Positions 32,637-42,486 of a stretch of 64,000 nucleotides of DNA are shown one piece after another. The stretch spans positions 1,798,001-1,862,000 of the forward strand of contig JAHEWK010000014.1 in assembly GCA_020740775.1 (NCBI GenBank). Reading direction: 5' to 3'. The notes below the pieces were generated by a model that saw nothing but the letters and a program-made list of their open reading frames with translations, had not been told where the DNA came from and made no database searches. Within the stretch, counting starts at the first letter, position 1. The number at the start of each line of letters is the position of its first letter. Source of the DNA: Ilyonectria destructans (lineage: Eukaryota > Ascomycota > Sordariomycetes > Hypocreales > Nectriaceae). The position numbers and the translations under genes are program-made.

Positions 32637-32843
32637 TTAGATTCGTTGGATTATCGTCGGAGGCGTAACCTCGCAGATAGAGCACACTATTGTGCCCACG
32701 CCTGGCTTCGTCACATTTCCACAGGACCCTATTTCCTTACTCTCAGTGCCAAGTGCAGCCTCGCATTTTTTGCTGACGTAGTCTGTTGATAAACGTCGGC
32801 GGCACTTCGAGCAGTCAACCCAGGTCTGGCCTTGGGAGCACAT
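32637..32843 (-). CDS. Small Met-Cys protein, array copy 3
   Basis: 68 aa, ATG at 32843. Cys at 2, 11, 14, 27, 41, 54 and 57; ESKEIGSCG block conserved. The PxxD element before the last CxxC is shortened, so the C41-C54 gap is two residues shorter than in copy 2. TATA-like box at 32929, 86 bp upstream. Confidence 0.75.
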   Translation of the reverse strand: MCSQGQTWVDCSKCRRRLSTDYVSKKCEAALGTESKEIGSCGNVTKPGVGTIVCSICEVTPPTIIQRI

Positions 32844-33058
32844 GGTTGTTGATAATGTCGAGGAGGGTAGTGGTTGAATAGGTTGTGTTTTTAGTTTCTA
32901 GACAATACCGTCAAGGTAAGAGGCTGCCTATTTATCTGTGTTGGACGCTGGTGAATTATTGTCGTGGTAGTCGTTAATAAGAGCATGATAATTTTATCAT
33001 TAATTCACATCAATGATATAAACGGTGACTAGCTTATTTTCTTGCTTAATTACACAAA

Positions 33059-33277
33059 TCATTTCTTGTCCTTGGGGTTTGGCTTCGTAAGCTCCTCAAG
33101 CTTACACGATGGACACAATGTAGATCTGTCCGGCGGCGGCTTTGTTAGCGTGCCACAGGAACCTGTGCGCTTCGATTTGGTTTTGCATGCTGTCTCGCAT
33201 TTGTCGAGTTTATACCCAGTCGTGCACACCCAACTGCACTTCCTGCAATAGAACAAGGCTTCGCCTTCAACACACAT
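33059..33277 (-). CDS. Small Met-Cys protein, array copy 4
   Basis: 72 aa, ATG at 33277. Cys at 2, 11, 14, 27, 41, 55 and 58, plus extra Cys18 and Cys31. KSKRTGSCG block and PPPDRS element present; lysine-rich tail ending KDKK. TATA-like box at 33373, 96 bp upstream. Confidence 0.75.
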   Translation of the reverse strand: MCVEGEALFYCRKCSWVCTTGYKLDKCETACKTKSKRTGSCGTLTKPPPDRSTLCPSCKLEELTKPNPKDKK

Positions 33278-33458
33278 GGTGGCGAGTGACTTTTCAGTTG
33301 TGAGAAGAATGAGATTTGGAAGGCAGTGTGATCTTGGAGTTTAGCTTGGGCAGTTGGATAAGAGGAGCTGCGTATTTATAGACGATCAGCATGTGTCACT
33401 GAGCAATGTCACAAGAAACACGAATTTTCGAAGTTGGTTTGTATCTATTCAATGATAC

Positions 33459-33680
33459 TTAGAGAGTTTCATTCCTCAACTTGGGTATTTTGTCGATCTG
33501 AGAGGCACATTTAGGGCAGGCCTTGCTCCAATCTGCCGCCGGGGTATTCTTCGTGCCACAGGAGCCCACTTTCTTTCCCTCGGTCTTTAGTGCAGCAGCG
33601 CATGCTTCGCTTTTCCATACATTGTTATACGTCCCACCGCAAATCTTGCAGTAGACCCAAGTGAAGCCTTCGATGCACAT
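33459..33680 (-). CDS. Small Met-Cys protein, array copy 5
   Basis: 73 aa, ATG at 33680; the open frame continues upstream, but the start is fixed by the shared Met-Cys beginning. Cys at 2, 11, 14, 27, 41, 55 and 58; EGKKVGSCG block. Its upstream TATA-like element (near 33783) is weaker and slightly farther away (about 103 bp) than in its siblings. Confidence 0.73.
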   Translation of the reverse strand: MCIEGFTWVYCKICGGTYNNVWKSEACAAALKTEGKKVGSCGTKNTPAADWSKACPKCASQIDKIPKLRNETL

Positions 33681-34251
33681 GGTTGAGTTTCTTTGGGGAT
33701 AGTGGTTGTTGAAATGTAAAGCGAAGCAATGAGTTAAATTGAAGGTCAAATCAAGTCGGGTTGGGTCGTGGTGTGGGCACATAGATATACCCGTCCGACG
33801 TTTGTGAATGAATGCTTCCTGGAATCAAGACATGGATTCACTTTCAGCAAGCACTTGAATTACATTGAATGGATCTGATATGCCTAAACTTAAATTGGGA
33901 ACCTGCAATGATACTGTCTTGCCTTGTTACAACGTCTCATCGTCTGGCACCTTGTATCTCCCACGTCGCTCCCTCTTCTCGTGGCTCTAGCTTTAAAACC
34001 TCCCAATGATTGCATGACCTTTCTCTAGTGAATTTGGAACTTGGATCGTGATAGCCCGGAATTACTCAACATTGATACTATTATGTGTACACGCTTCTTG
34101 ACGGTAAAACTATCATTATTGGACAATGCTTGATAATCTTCGGTGCAGGTCACGCCTACACTATATAAGCCTCACCAAAAATAATTCCCGACTTCTCCTT
34201 TCCAGTAATGACAAACTTTCAGTAGAGATCCAATATTTGCTTTTAATAGAC
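33681..34251. other. Spacer within the small-protein array
   Basis: 571 bp between copies 5 and 6; larger than most spacers. No complete or partial family member noticed. Confidence 0.4.
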
Positions 34252-34446
34252 TTAAGTCTTCAGTTTGGGGGCACACGCGCCGCACAACTTGCTCGTATCC
34301 CTCTCCGGCGAATTCATTGTGCCACAAGAACCTATTTCCTTCGACTCGGTTTGGCTCGCTACCTCACATATTTTTGATACCCACACGGTGTCAGACCGCA
34401 GATGACAATTCCTACATATTAACTGGAAGAAGCCCTGGACACACAT
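34252..34446 (-). CDS. Small Met-Cys protein, array copy 6
   Basis: 64 aa, the shortest copy, ATG at 34446. Cys at 2, 11, 14, 27, 41, 55 and 58; ESKEIGSCG block identical to copy 3. TATA-like box at 34536, 90 bp upstream. Confidence 0.75.
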   Translation of the reverse strand: MCVQGFFQLICRNCHLRSDTVWVSKICEVASQTESKEIGSCGTMNSPERDTSKLCGACAPKLKT

Positions 34447-34643
34447 GGTCAGCTTTGGTAATAGTTTTGGGAAGATGGTTTAGTTTAATATGTGAGTGAT
34501 AGAATCTGGAGTTGGGCCCTTGGGTCGACGTTGGATATTTATGTATCTTCACGCTTGTGAATCAATGCTCAGTCACAACATAACATGTTGTCACTTGCTG
34601 ATTAAATGGCGGGAAGTGATAGTAGCCTCCTTGCTATGACACG

Positions 34644-34853
34644 TCAAGTCGCCTTGCCCTTGCCCTTTTCTCGGGTCCTCCGACATAGACCACACTCAGC
34701 ACTCTCCACTGCATCCCGACTCGTCACTTTGTTCTTACACCTCCCAAACCTATCCATTGACCCTGCGTCCTCGCAAGGTTCTTGTACCAACTGTCGCCCC
34801 AGATTTCTGTCGCAACTTTTGCAGACCTTCTTCGTCATCGTGTTCCAGCACAT
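34644..34853 (-). CDS. Small Met-Cys protein, array copy 7
   Basis: 69 aa from the ATG at 34853. An upstream in-frame ATG (34937) would add 28 residues, but the TATA-like element at 34944-34950 would then lie only 7 bp before the start. With 34853 it is 91 bp upstream, as in the other copies. Cys at 2, 11, 14, 27, 39, 54 and 57. The GSCG block has diverged (FGRCKN). Very basic C-terminus with KGKGK. Confidence 0.7.
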   Translation of the reverse strand: MCWNTMTKKVCKSCDRNLGRQLVQEPCEDAGSMDRFGRCKNKVTSRDAVESAECGLCRRTREKGKGKAT

Positions 34854-35189
34854 TTTGGGCGGTTGTTCAAATTTAGTAGAAGTTGAATGGGATGAGCAAA
34901 TTGGACTTTGTGAAGATAATTCTACAACAGGCGGCATTCGAAGTTATATAGGTGGTGACCCGAGATATTTCGTTTAACACTGAAGTAGGGGGAGTGAAGC
35001 GTAGCTGGTCAATTGCGTGATGAAGCCTGTAGTGTTCTGAGGTGAAGCAGTGTAACTTGAGGGATTCCCAGGGCTGTTGCACACCGGTGTCTAGGCAGTG
35101 ACTAGAGACAGCAGTGATCATCTTCGACCAGCGTTATGTGGGATTCAGAAATGGAGAAACTCCGGGTTTACAAAAGCCTGCCATTGAAA
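34854..35189. other. Region between the array and the toxin-gene relic
   Basis: Contains the promoter of array copy 7. No other feature recognised. Confidence 0.4.
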
Positions 35190-35682
35190 CGCACCATGGC
35201 TTTCTCGCTGCCGATTCGCGTGTCGCAAGCCGTGGCGACTACGACCCCAAGCTGGCCCTCGCGTATGACTCTGGTGCAGGGAATGAGTCGTTCGGGTTCG
35301 GATGGAGCGTGCCGCTGCCGACGATCCATTACAAGACCGCGCATGGGATTCCACGGAACGTTGATGAGGACGACCTGGCCGTGTCTGAAGCAGATATTGT
35401 TAGACAGCTAAAGGAAGACGGCACGGCTAAAACGAGAGCCGAGTCGGGGCCAGGGCGAGTTCGAGTTACTATGTATCGTCTGCGAGTCGACTCTGGCAAT
35501 ATGCGAGTGAGAGGTGGTCCAGCAAGGTCAGCCCTGGCGACGTGCACTGGAGGACCATCACATCTGGCAATGAGACGACAATCTACGGCGACAGCGATGA
35601 CCGCCGCATCCTGAACATTTCTGGCGGCTCATTGACCTCGGATACCATTGAGCTTTCTCTGAATATGTCGAGGGTCGTCTAA
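35190..35682 (+). pseudogene. Decayed fragment of a Tc-toxin B-subunit (SpvB/TcB-like) gene
   Basis: Three pieces in different frames, in collinear order, resemble the N-terminal SpvB domain of the insecticidal toxin-complex B subunit, a bacterial family also found in some fungi. The middle piece (about 35222-35500) contains the hallmark SGAGN and GFGW elements. A short piece precedes it, and a third (about 35500-35640) carries the GDVHW and TIYG elements. At least two frameshifts (near 35222 and 35500) and a stop near 35680 break it, and the other roughly 90 percent of a normal gene is absent. It cannot encode a working toxin component. Horizontal origin is likely from what is known of the family; the fungal donor or recipient history is inference. 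Confidence 0.72.
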
Positions 35683-36001
35683 GGTCTGACTAGGGCGTCA
35701 TGGTCTCGAGATCTCTATCGATCAAGATTCGGCCCTTTGCCACTCGAGCTGTCCCTGCGAAACTCTGCTAGAAAACAGTCCTTGATGAATTAGGTGAGTC
35801 AGGCGCCGGCTAAACATGGCTGCGACAAAAAGCAGGGGACCAGTAACAGATTCTGCCATTCGTGACCGCCTGGCCGCGAGGCACGTTGTAACAGAAAGGG
35901 CGGTATACGACCTTTCGTCCCCTCGTTCCTCAAGGGATTCATTCATTCACTCATCTTACATAACTACACAATCAAACAGCAAACGAATTCAACAAGGTTA
36001 G
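35683..36001. other. Short intergenic region
   Basis: 319 bp; promoter of the next gene. No further toxin-gene similarity noticed. Confidence 0.35.
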
Positions 36002-37186
36002 ATGTCTCAGTACCTTCTCGCAAGCTCCAATGGGCTCCTGTGTCTTGAGAAGCCTCAGCCAAATGCCAAACCCATCTTCCTCCAGGCAGAACATGAGTGG
36101 ACCAAGTCTGACCTTGACGAAATCTGTCAAGACTTGCTCAAAGCTGTATCTCTAGAAAGCCCGTCCCAAGACTCACGCACAAGACAAGAAAAGCCAGCTA
36201 CATCTAAGCGGCCTACAGAGCAGCGCAGGCTAGTCAACCAAGACGGCATCATGACAATTTGGAAACCCCAAAGCGAGTACCCTCTGCGAGAAGGATCATG
36301 TGCTCTCGCCAGCTGCAATCTCGGGGGCGCAATGAGCTTCTCATCGTCTCAGGCACATATCCTGGCACTCCCTGTCGAACTTCGGCTCCGGATATATAGC
36401 CATCTTCTCCTACTCGAGGACTCTCGCTTGCCTACTTTTTACCCTAGCATCGGCAGCCTCCGTACGTTAGCCCGCACCAAGCAACACGAATTCCTTGGAC
36501 CATCTGCGCAAGTACTCGCCACTTGCCGTCAAATCAACCGGGAGGGAACTCCTATGCTTTATGGAGAAAACCTGTTTCGTCGGGAGTTTTACTGGCCGTG
36601 CAACTGGTATAAGAAGAGGCAATATTTCTGGCCAGTATCCAACAGTTGTCGAATCAAGGCAGAGCACTTGCAATATGTATCCCGCATTTCCATTTTCCGG
36701 CAGTACGAGCAGTGGCTTCTCGATAACGGAGACCTAAAGGTGTTTCGGGACTTTCCGTTCTTGAGAGAGTTGCATTTGGGCATCAACTTTGCCGACCTTA
36801 CCAAAGGTGTAGACCTCCAAGTGCTCTGGCAAGACGTTATGAAGTCGATCAGTCGAAAACAGCCCAAACTCGACAGTTTGAAGTACTGCACCTCGCTCGC
36901 CTTCGACCGAGACTACCGTGATTGGTGTCAGCGTTGCCGGAGTCGACCGTTAGATTTCAGTCTGCATCAAATAAAGCGCAGGCAGTTTGAGGAATGGATA
37001 CGAGCTGAAAATCTATTCCCTGACCAACAGCTTACTTGGTCATTTACAACAAGCACTTCTCAGTATGCAGGGCCATCCTGCTCGATCGAACTTGTGATTG
37101 ATACCAAGCACAATACGAAACAGACTAGAATTCCATGCCGCACAGTTGGGGACTATGACGAACAGTTTAGTCTAGAAGCAGCCTAG
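36002..37186 (+). CDS. Fungal 2EXR/F-box-like domain protein
   Basis: Single-exon gene, 394 aa, ATG at 36002. The region after residue 115 has the pattern common to a large fungal family: LALPVELRLRIYSHLL, then ATCRQINREGTPMLYGENLF, similar to F-box-like 2EXR or related domains of unknown function. About 110 residues before it are Gln/Ser/Lys-rich and probably disordered. No transmembrane or secretion signal. Role unknown; such proteins are numerous in Sordariomycetes. Confidence 0.7.
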   Translation: MSQYLLASSNGLLCLEKPQPNAKPIFLQAEHEWTKSDLDEICQDLLKAVSLESPSQDSRTRQEKPATSKRPTEQRRLVNQDGIMTIWKPQSEYPLREGSCALASCNLGGAMSFSSSQAHILALPVELRLRIYSHLLLLEDSRLPTFYPSIGSLRTLARTKQHEFLGPSAQVLATCRQINREGTPMLYGENLFRREFYWPCNWYKKRQYFWPVSNSCRIKAEHLQYVSRISIFRQYEQWLLDNGDLKVFRDFPFLRELHLGINFADLTKGVDLQVLWQDVMKSISRKQPKLDSLKYCTSLAFDRDYRDWCQRCRSRPLDFSLHQIKRRQFEEWIRAENLFPDQQLTWSFTTSTSQYAGPSCSIELVIDTKHNTKQTRIPCRTVGDYDEQFSLEAA

Positions 37187-39077
37187 TCATAAATATTCCA
37201 AGGTCAAACCCAGCGCATCAGAATACAAACAATGTCTTGACTAGTTATACAAAGTTCCCATCACAGGAACTGGAGAGGGCACGACTCAGATCGTTAGTAT
37301 GGCCATGATTTAGCCATAGGCAATCACGAAGCGTTTCATGCGTTGGTACACTGTATCCCGGGTCCTGATTGACGCCTACAGAACAAATTGCACTATCAGG
37401 CAAGATCCAATGTGACTCTACGGACGCCTTTCGCTTGCGTGGTCCATAGAGCGACATGGTGTTGCATCGCGAATGCCATGAATCAGCGGTCGGTTCTGAA
37501 CAAGACTCAACGTCACAACTTGACAGAATCACGGCAGCCTCAGTCTCTGCATCAATTCCACAGTCAACACGGTACCGGTTTTAGGTGCAATGTCGTTGAG
37601 ATAAGCATCCTCAGTTCCTTCCTCCCACTTCATCGAAACACTTCGGTGCGGCACGACCCTTATTTCCCCGTGGTGAACCGCCAAATGGCAAGACATACCT
37701 GCGTCGCGCAACCGTACTTGCCTTGTACCGGGTAGCAAAAGGCATGCGGAGCGAGGCTCCACTTAACGCGGGCACCAAAATAAGGGTCGGGCGCTAAAAA
37801 GCTTGGTTTGAGCGCTGAGGAACAAAGGCTTGGCGCTGAAGAACGGAATCGCCCTGAAAATTAACTTAGGGCTTCCCGACCTGTCTTGGTTGATCGACCT
37901 TTGTTACTATTTGGCTCTTTTGCACCTCCACGGACGCGTGGCAACGACAATGACTTCCTGTACCCGGAGCAATCAAGATGCTGGAACGGATGATCTGGGC
38001 CAGAGTCCAGATCCGCGCGGTTTCGACTGAAGCGCCCGCGGTGAATATGGGAATGATGCCCGACATTCCCAATGCTGACATGTCCGGCCTACGAGCCTCC
38101 CATCGAGTTTCATCGACGGCCGTACTCTCAGAAGGTGGGCGACGTTGCTGACCTCTTTCAGTTGTTCTTCAGTTTCTTTATCCGTCTTTCTCCCACTCCT
38201 CTGCTCGTCGACGGTTGAGGCGACAAGTGCACCTTTGACTGCACCCGATATACAACGTGGAGCCTTCCCAGTGAGTTCTGCGCCGTACGGCTTAGTGGGA
38301 TGTCTAACCGTGTTCTAGGAGCAGCCGCTATGGGCGATCTTTGTATGATTCTGCCTGCATTCTCGGCCACTCGCTACTCTCCCCAACTTCACGAGTCGAC
38401 ACGGCGGCTGCCATCCGAAGTAATGCTCCTAGTCTCAACCACACCCTCTATCGATCAAGAAAGGCTTTGAGGAATGCCGAGCTAGGGGAATTCCAACTAC
38501 GAACTTCCACGGACCAGAGACGTGTCATGTGTTGGGGAGGATGCCAGGTCAATAGGGTCGTGCTATTTGCTGGACGATCTTGAGCGGCTGTGGACATTGG
38601 CCAGGCGTGGCGCTTCAGGGAAACCGGGGTGAATCTCTTGTGGTTGAAGATTGTCTCGTCTGGGAGCCACTGGGGTGGTGCAGATGCAGTGGATTCCTCG
38701 TTGGAGCTCTGATCCATTCCCGGGTAGTGGAGGTGAGAACGTCACCGCACTCGGGCTCTGACAGCGTCCGTTCTGTGACGCGTCTGTTCACTTGGTTTGT
38801 CACTGAACATGGATCTTCGGCCATGCTTGAGACGTTGAGGTTGTAATTACGGAGTTGGGTAGCCGTGGTAGGACCGTGAGTTGGCAAAGAGCGAAAACAT
38901 TTATTGGAACAAGGCAATTACATCATGACAATGAACTGCACAAAGGCCCGGTTGCGGCAATCTCTCATGATCGAGTTTCATAACACGGCAGCGGTCAAAG
39001 GCACAGCTGCAGACGGTCAGCTACGTCTGGTAAATACCGGTAGCTGCCACTAGACCCCCCCAAGCATTTTCCTGCCC
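37187..39077. other. Gene-poor region with a diverged repeat copy
   Basis: No gene I can support. The segment about 37588-37690 is clearly related to 40259-40360 (shared TTCGGTGCGGCACGACCCTT and GAGATAAGC blocks). A minus-strand ORF at 38448-38717 (89 aa, ATG start) lacks any recognisable feature and is left uncalled. Confidence 0.5.
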
Positions 39078-39621
39078 TTATCTCCACCAAGATCTGAGGC
39101 GGCCGGCCCAAACTGACTTGACAGGCCCAGCCGCCTCTTCACTCTCCTTGGCCTTCAGGATCTTTTGACTCCACTCCTCGAACACTCCGGAGTACGCCTC
39201 TCCAAGCCCAGCTACCAGGTCTGGGTGCCGGGTCCATGGCCAAACCGGGCTTTTCTCGAATGGAGAAACTGTAGAGACCGCGTGAGTGAATGCTTTGCAC
39301 GAGTTTTAGCGAGAACTTACAGAATCGCATCCAGGTCGCTCTGTCAACCTCATACTCGAACAGACCGACGGGGACCTGAGTCCACCCGCTGGCGATGAGG
39401 CCCTTTGAAGCCACCCTTTCGGAGATTCGGCGAACCTCCTGGTAGACCCCTTCAAAGTTGGTGCACACCAACATGTGTCGGAAGTAGGCCACCATGTAGG
39501 CACGCCGTCGACTCGAGGTTGGGTAGTCTCCAACCCAAGGATAAGAAAATGGCTTGCCATGGCCATGCAAGGGTTCGTGTCCGCGATGGGATAGCGTGTC
39601 TTCTTCACTGAGTGAAGCCAT
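39078..39621 (-). CDS. PWVGD-motif hypothetical protein (short paralog)
   Basis: Two exons on the minus strand, 39621-39321 and 39268-39078, with a 52-nt intron (donor GTAAGT, acceptor CTACAG); predicted 163 aa. No known family. The N-terminal domain (about residues 22-100) contains FSYPWVGDYP, an RRxYM segment and YEVDRATWMRF. It is clearly paralogous to the gene at 61915-62796, which has FSVPWVGDRP and the same intron at the same codon and phase. Splicing gives FSPFEKSPVWPW, parallel to FSSLDEAPCWP in the paralog. This copy lacks the C-terminal module of the longer paralog. Confidence 0.62.
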
Positions 39622-40941
39622 GCTTGGTGGTGGTGGTGGTGTTCTTGTTGTTGTTTTTGGTGAGATTACTTTCGTGAAAGAAATCCGCCCAAAATTGACC
39701 AAGTAGGCAAGATTCTGGGCCGGGTGAGTTTTGTCAGCTGCAGAATTTTTGCCAGCTGTGCGCATTTGGCCTTGGAAACAGTGCGATCGCATCTCGGGTC
39801 GACCAATACCGCAGCAGGTGTGGGCGTTACGCGTGGGAGTTATTTACGTTTAGTGGGACACAATCACGAATGAGCCGGGGACTCGTAGAACATGAACAAG
39901 TGCTAATACCAAAATCCACCCCTCTTCATTTAGCGAACTCTGGATATAGAAAAGTGATGAAATAAAGGCACACAAGCAGCCAACGGTGAGCTACCTCGTC
40001 CCGTTACTCATCTGTTTCCCCTCCCATCTCCACCTTATTGCACTCCTTGTCGGGCATTGGAGCTCTTTTTCCACGATGGTGGCCCTCGTTCGGGCTTGAC
40101 TCACACATTACTCCCGGTGTGGAAAACGATCCCTTGGACTAAGCCGGCGTTCGAGTGCTGCACGCAACAGGCCGTTACTGCCCTTGGCCAGGCAAGTCCC
40201 GAATTCCACCTCTGGCATTGTTCCGTCTCTCAAGATGGTGGTATCAAAGGCGCCCTCTGCAGCAACGTCGTCGAGATAAGCTTCCCGGTTCCTTCCCCGT
40301 CAGTTCATCGGAACTTTCGGTGCGGCACGACCCTTCTGTCCACGTGGGTGAAGTGCCGAGGAAAGAGATGCCCACACCCCGAATTCAATGGTACCACCGT
40401 GTGCGCAAATCGGGTAAAGGGATGGAATCGGGGCAACGCGGTTGGATCGGGTGCCGAAGAACAAGGGTTGAGTACTGAAGAATAAGCGCTAAGATGGGAG
40501 CCTCGTGGGCTTGGGCATGTCGGTGTTGGGAATGCAGCAGTGTCCCCATTCCTACGGTCGTGGGGGCCCTCGGTAGGGCAGCAACAAATAACACAGTCCC
40601 CTGCGAAGATAGTTAGTGACTGGCCTAGCAGATATAGTATAGGTGAGGACTTGCAGTGTCGGCACGAGCCGTTGGGAGGTTGACCGCGACATGCGGGCGA
40701 AGCATCCGGGATCGGCTGCATTTGTGTCAGTGACTGCAATAATGATTTAGTTACTGACGTAGGAAGAGACCGTGACAAACGTTGAAATGAGATGTGTTGC
40801 GAGAGGCTGCCCAAGATGAAGGGCCATTCGTCTGGGGATACTTCTTTTCCTGTCGCTCAAGCAGAGACAACAAGTCTCGTTACCGGTGATGGACAAGGCC
40901 AAAAGTAGCTCCATCGACGCCGAGAGAGGCGCGGGATATTC
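39622..40941. other. Intergenic region with the second diverged repeat copy
   Basis: 1.3 kb. The part about 40259-40360 is the counterpart of 37588-37690, and similarity seems to continue weakly to about 40495 (gaagaacaagg... aagaataagcgct). No supported gene. Confidence 0.45.
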
Positions 40942-41688
40942 CTATGACGGAGGCTTGGCCTGGGGATGCTTCTTCCTGAAGAAGTAAGCATTCACGGCAT
41001 CAGCGCTCGCCGTGTCGGGGTCGGCTCGTCGACCGTTGATAGAGTCAGTGTCCAGGCTGGACCTGTATTCGCTGTAGATGTCCCCAATGAGGAGTCGCCT
41101 AGCAAACTCGGGAGTCCAAGGATACCCGCTTGGGGGATCAAGGTCTGGTTCGCCATCATAGTACTGGCGGAGGACCGTGAACCAGTCGGCCCCCGCCAAA
41201 GCTGGCAGTGACCTGCGTTTCAACACTAGCAAGAGCACCTGCGACTCGAGGTCGCTGTGGAAGTGTTCACAGTCGATGGTCTGATGTCCAGAGGCATTGT
41301 AGATGACGCAGCCGTCTAGAAACCCGTCCTGGTTCACTTTGATGCACTTTGAGAGCTCGTGACCCACCTCGGAGCAACCCCCACACACCGGACGGGGGGG
41401 TGGGGGCTGTCGCCTCCGGAGTGACATATGGCTCCAGCCGCCGTCCTCATTTGCAAGAGTCGTAATGAAGTCGCGGCCTTCCTGGCTGGTGGCGCGGACG
41501 ACAAAGAATCCGGCACCAAGGCCAACCATGAAGGGCTGCGCTCCCTCACTCGACTCCGGGTCGAGGCTCCTTCCCAGACACCATGTTATCCGGTGGATCC
41601 CTGCGAAGTCACTCTCGGAGACTTGAAGCCCAGTCAAGACGTTGGAGGTGATTGTGAGAGACAACTGATCGGCTGCGTTTCGATTCAT
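40942..41688 (-). CDS. Zinc-knuckle (CCHC) protein
   Basis: Single-exon gene of 248 aa, ATG at 41688. Residues 102-115 form a CCHC zinc knuckle (C-x2-C-x4-H-x4-C), as found in nucleic-acid-binding proteins and retroelement gag. A second knuckle at 127-140 is degenerate: Tyr replaces the second Cys (CVIYNASGH...C). A Pro-rich linker precedes the first knuckle. No other retroelement domain is adjacent, so this is either a domesticated gag-type protein or an RNA-binding accessory protein. Function unknown. Confidence 0.62.
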   Translation of the reverse strand: MNRNAADQLSLTITSNVLTGLQVSESDFAGIHRITWCLGRSLDPESSEGAQPFMVGLGAGFFVVRATSQEGRDFITTLANEDGGWSHMSLRRRQPPPPRPVCGGCSEVGHELSKCIKVNQDGFLDGCVIYNASGHQTIDCEHFHSDLESQVLLLVLKRRSLPALAGADWFTVLRQYYDGEPDLDPPSGYPWTPEFARRLLIGDIYSEYRSSLDTDSINGRRADPDTASADAVNAYFFRKKHPQAKPPS

Positions 41689-42486
41689 CGTAGAGAGAGG
41701 CGAGGAGATGCGAAAGAAAAGTTAAGAATCCCAACATAAATTTCCTCGACCTGCAGATAGCTGAAATCTCTAGTCCTGTGTGGTAACTACCTAAGCTACA
41801 GCACTCGGAATTACCGGCCAGCTGCCAGGCAGCTGTAAGTGCGGGCCCGTGCAAGTCTGGCATTGACGAACTCTCTATTGGGGGGGGTACGAAACATTGC
41901 TTTGCCATGGACCATGTTTGCATTATTACGATCTGCACGAGTTGTTTGGAGTCCAGTGTCTTTGTTCATCTATCTTAGGGTAGTAGCCTAGAACTTCGTC
42001 CCTGTTGTGTATGAGAACATGCCCTGGTCTTTGTTCCTTGTTCAGCCCTCTCGCTGCCAACACCAGCGCCTTGACCTTTCCAACATGGCAGCAAACTACG
42101 AAAAGGCGCCAAAAGTCGGAATTTAATACAGAAATATGTCAGTGTGGTCGACTACGGCCCTTTTAGGCAAAGCTCGTTGGTCTGATCTGAATCAACTGCC
42201 AGTGCTGTGCTGTTGAAATACCAGTCGCTGCCCGATAATTCTTGGGATGGAGAGACACCATTAAACCAGCGAAAAGTCATCTCGGTATGATAGTGCTCAT
42301 GGTCACAATGCAGGGTAGTAAACCATTTGATGTCAGGACCTAGAATGAGGGTAGGTCAGCATGCGACTGTTGTCAGTAAATTCACCAGCAACATGAAAGG
42401 TTAAGCAACCGTCATACGCAGAGGTAAAAGCAAAAAAGTCCTTTCCAATTGATTAACTAACCCAAAACCAAATCATCCATCATCCC
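41689..42486. other. Intergenic region
   Basis: 798 bp; no supported feature. Confidence 0.4.

Larger units (their letters stand above)
31264..34853 (-). repeat. Tandem array of seven small Met-Cys proteins
   Basis: Seven single-exon genes in the same orientation encode paralogs of 64-88 aa with the scheme C2-x8-C11-x2-C14-x12-C27-x(8-13)-C-x(10-15)-C-x2-C. Five also share a S/G-K-x2-GSCG block. Every copy starts Met-Cys. Protein identity is low outside the cysteines while spacing is fixed, indicating old duplications under structural constraint, probably zinc binding. Spacers are 200-660 bp. All seven lack a signal peptide. Confidence 0.85.

Noticed and set aside
34854..34937. N-terminal extension of array copy 7 from ATG 34937
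   Set aside because: Breaks the family Met-Cys start and leaves the TATA-like element only 7 bp upstream.
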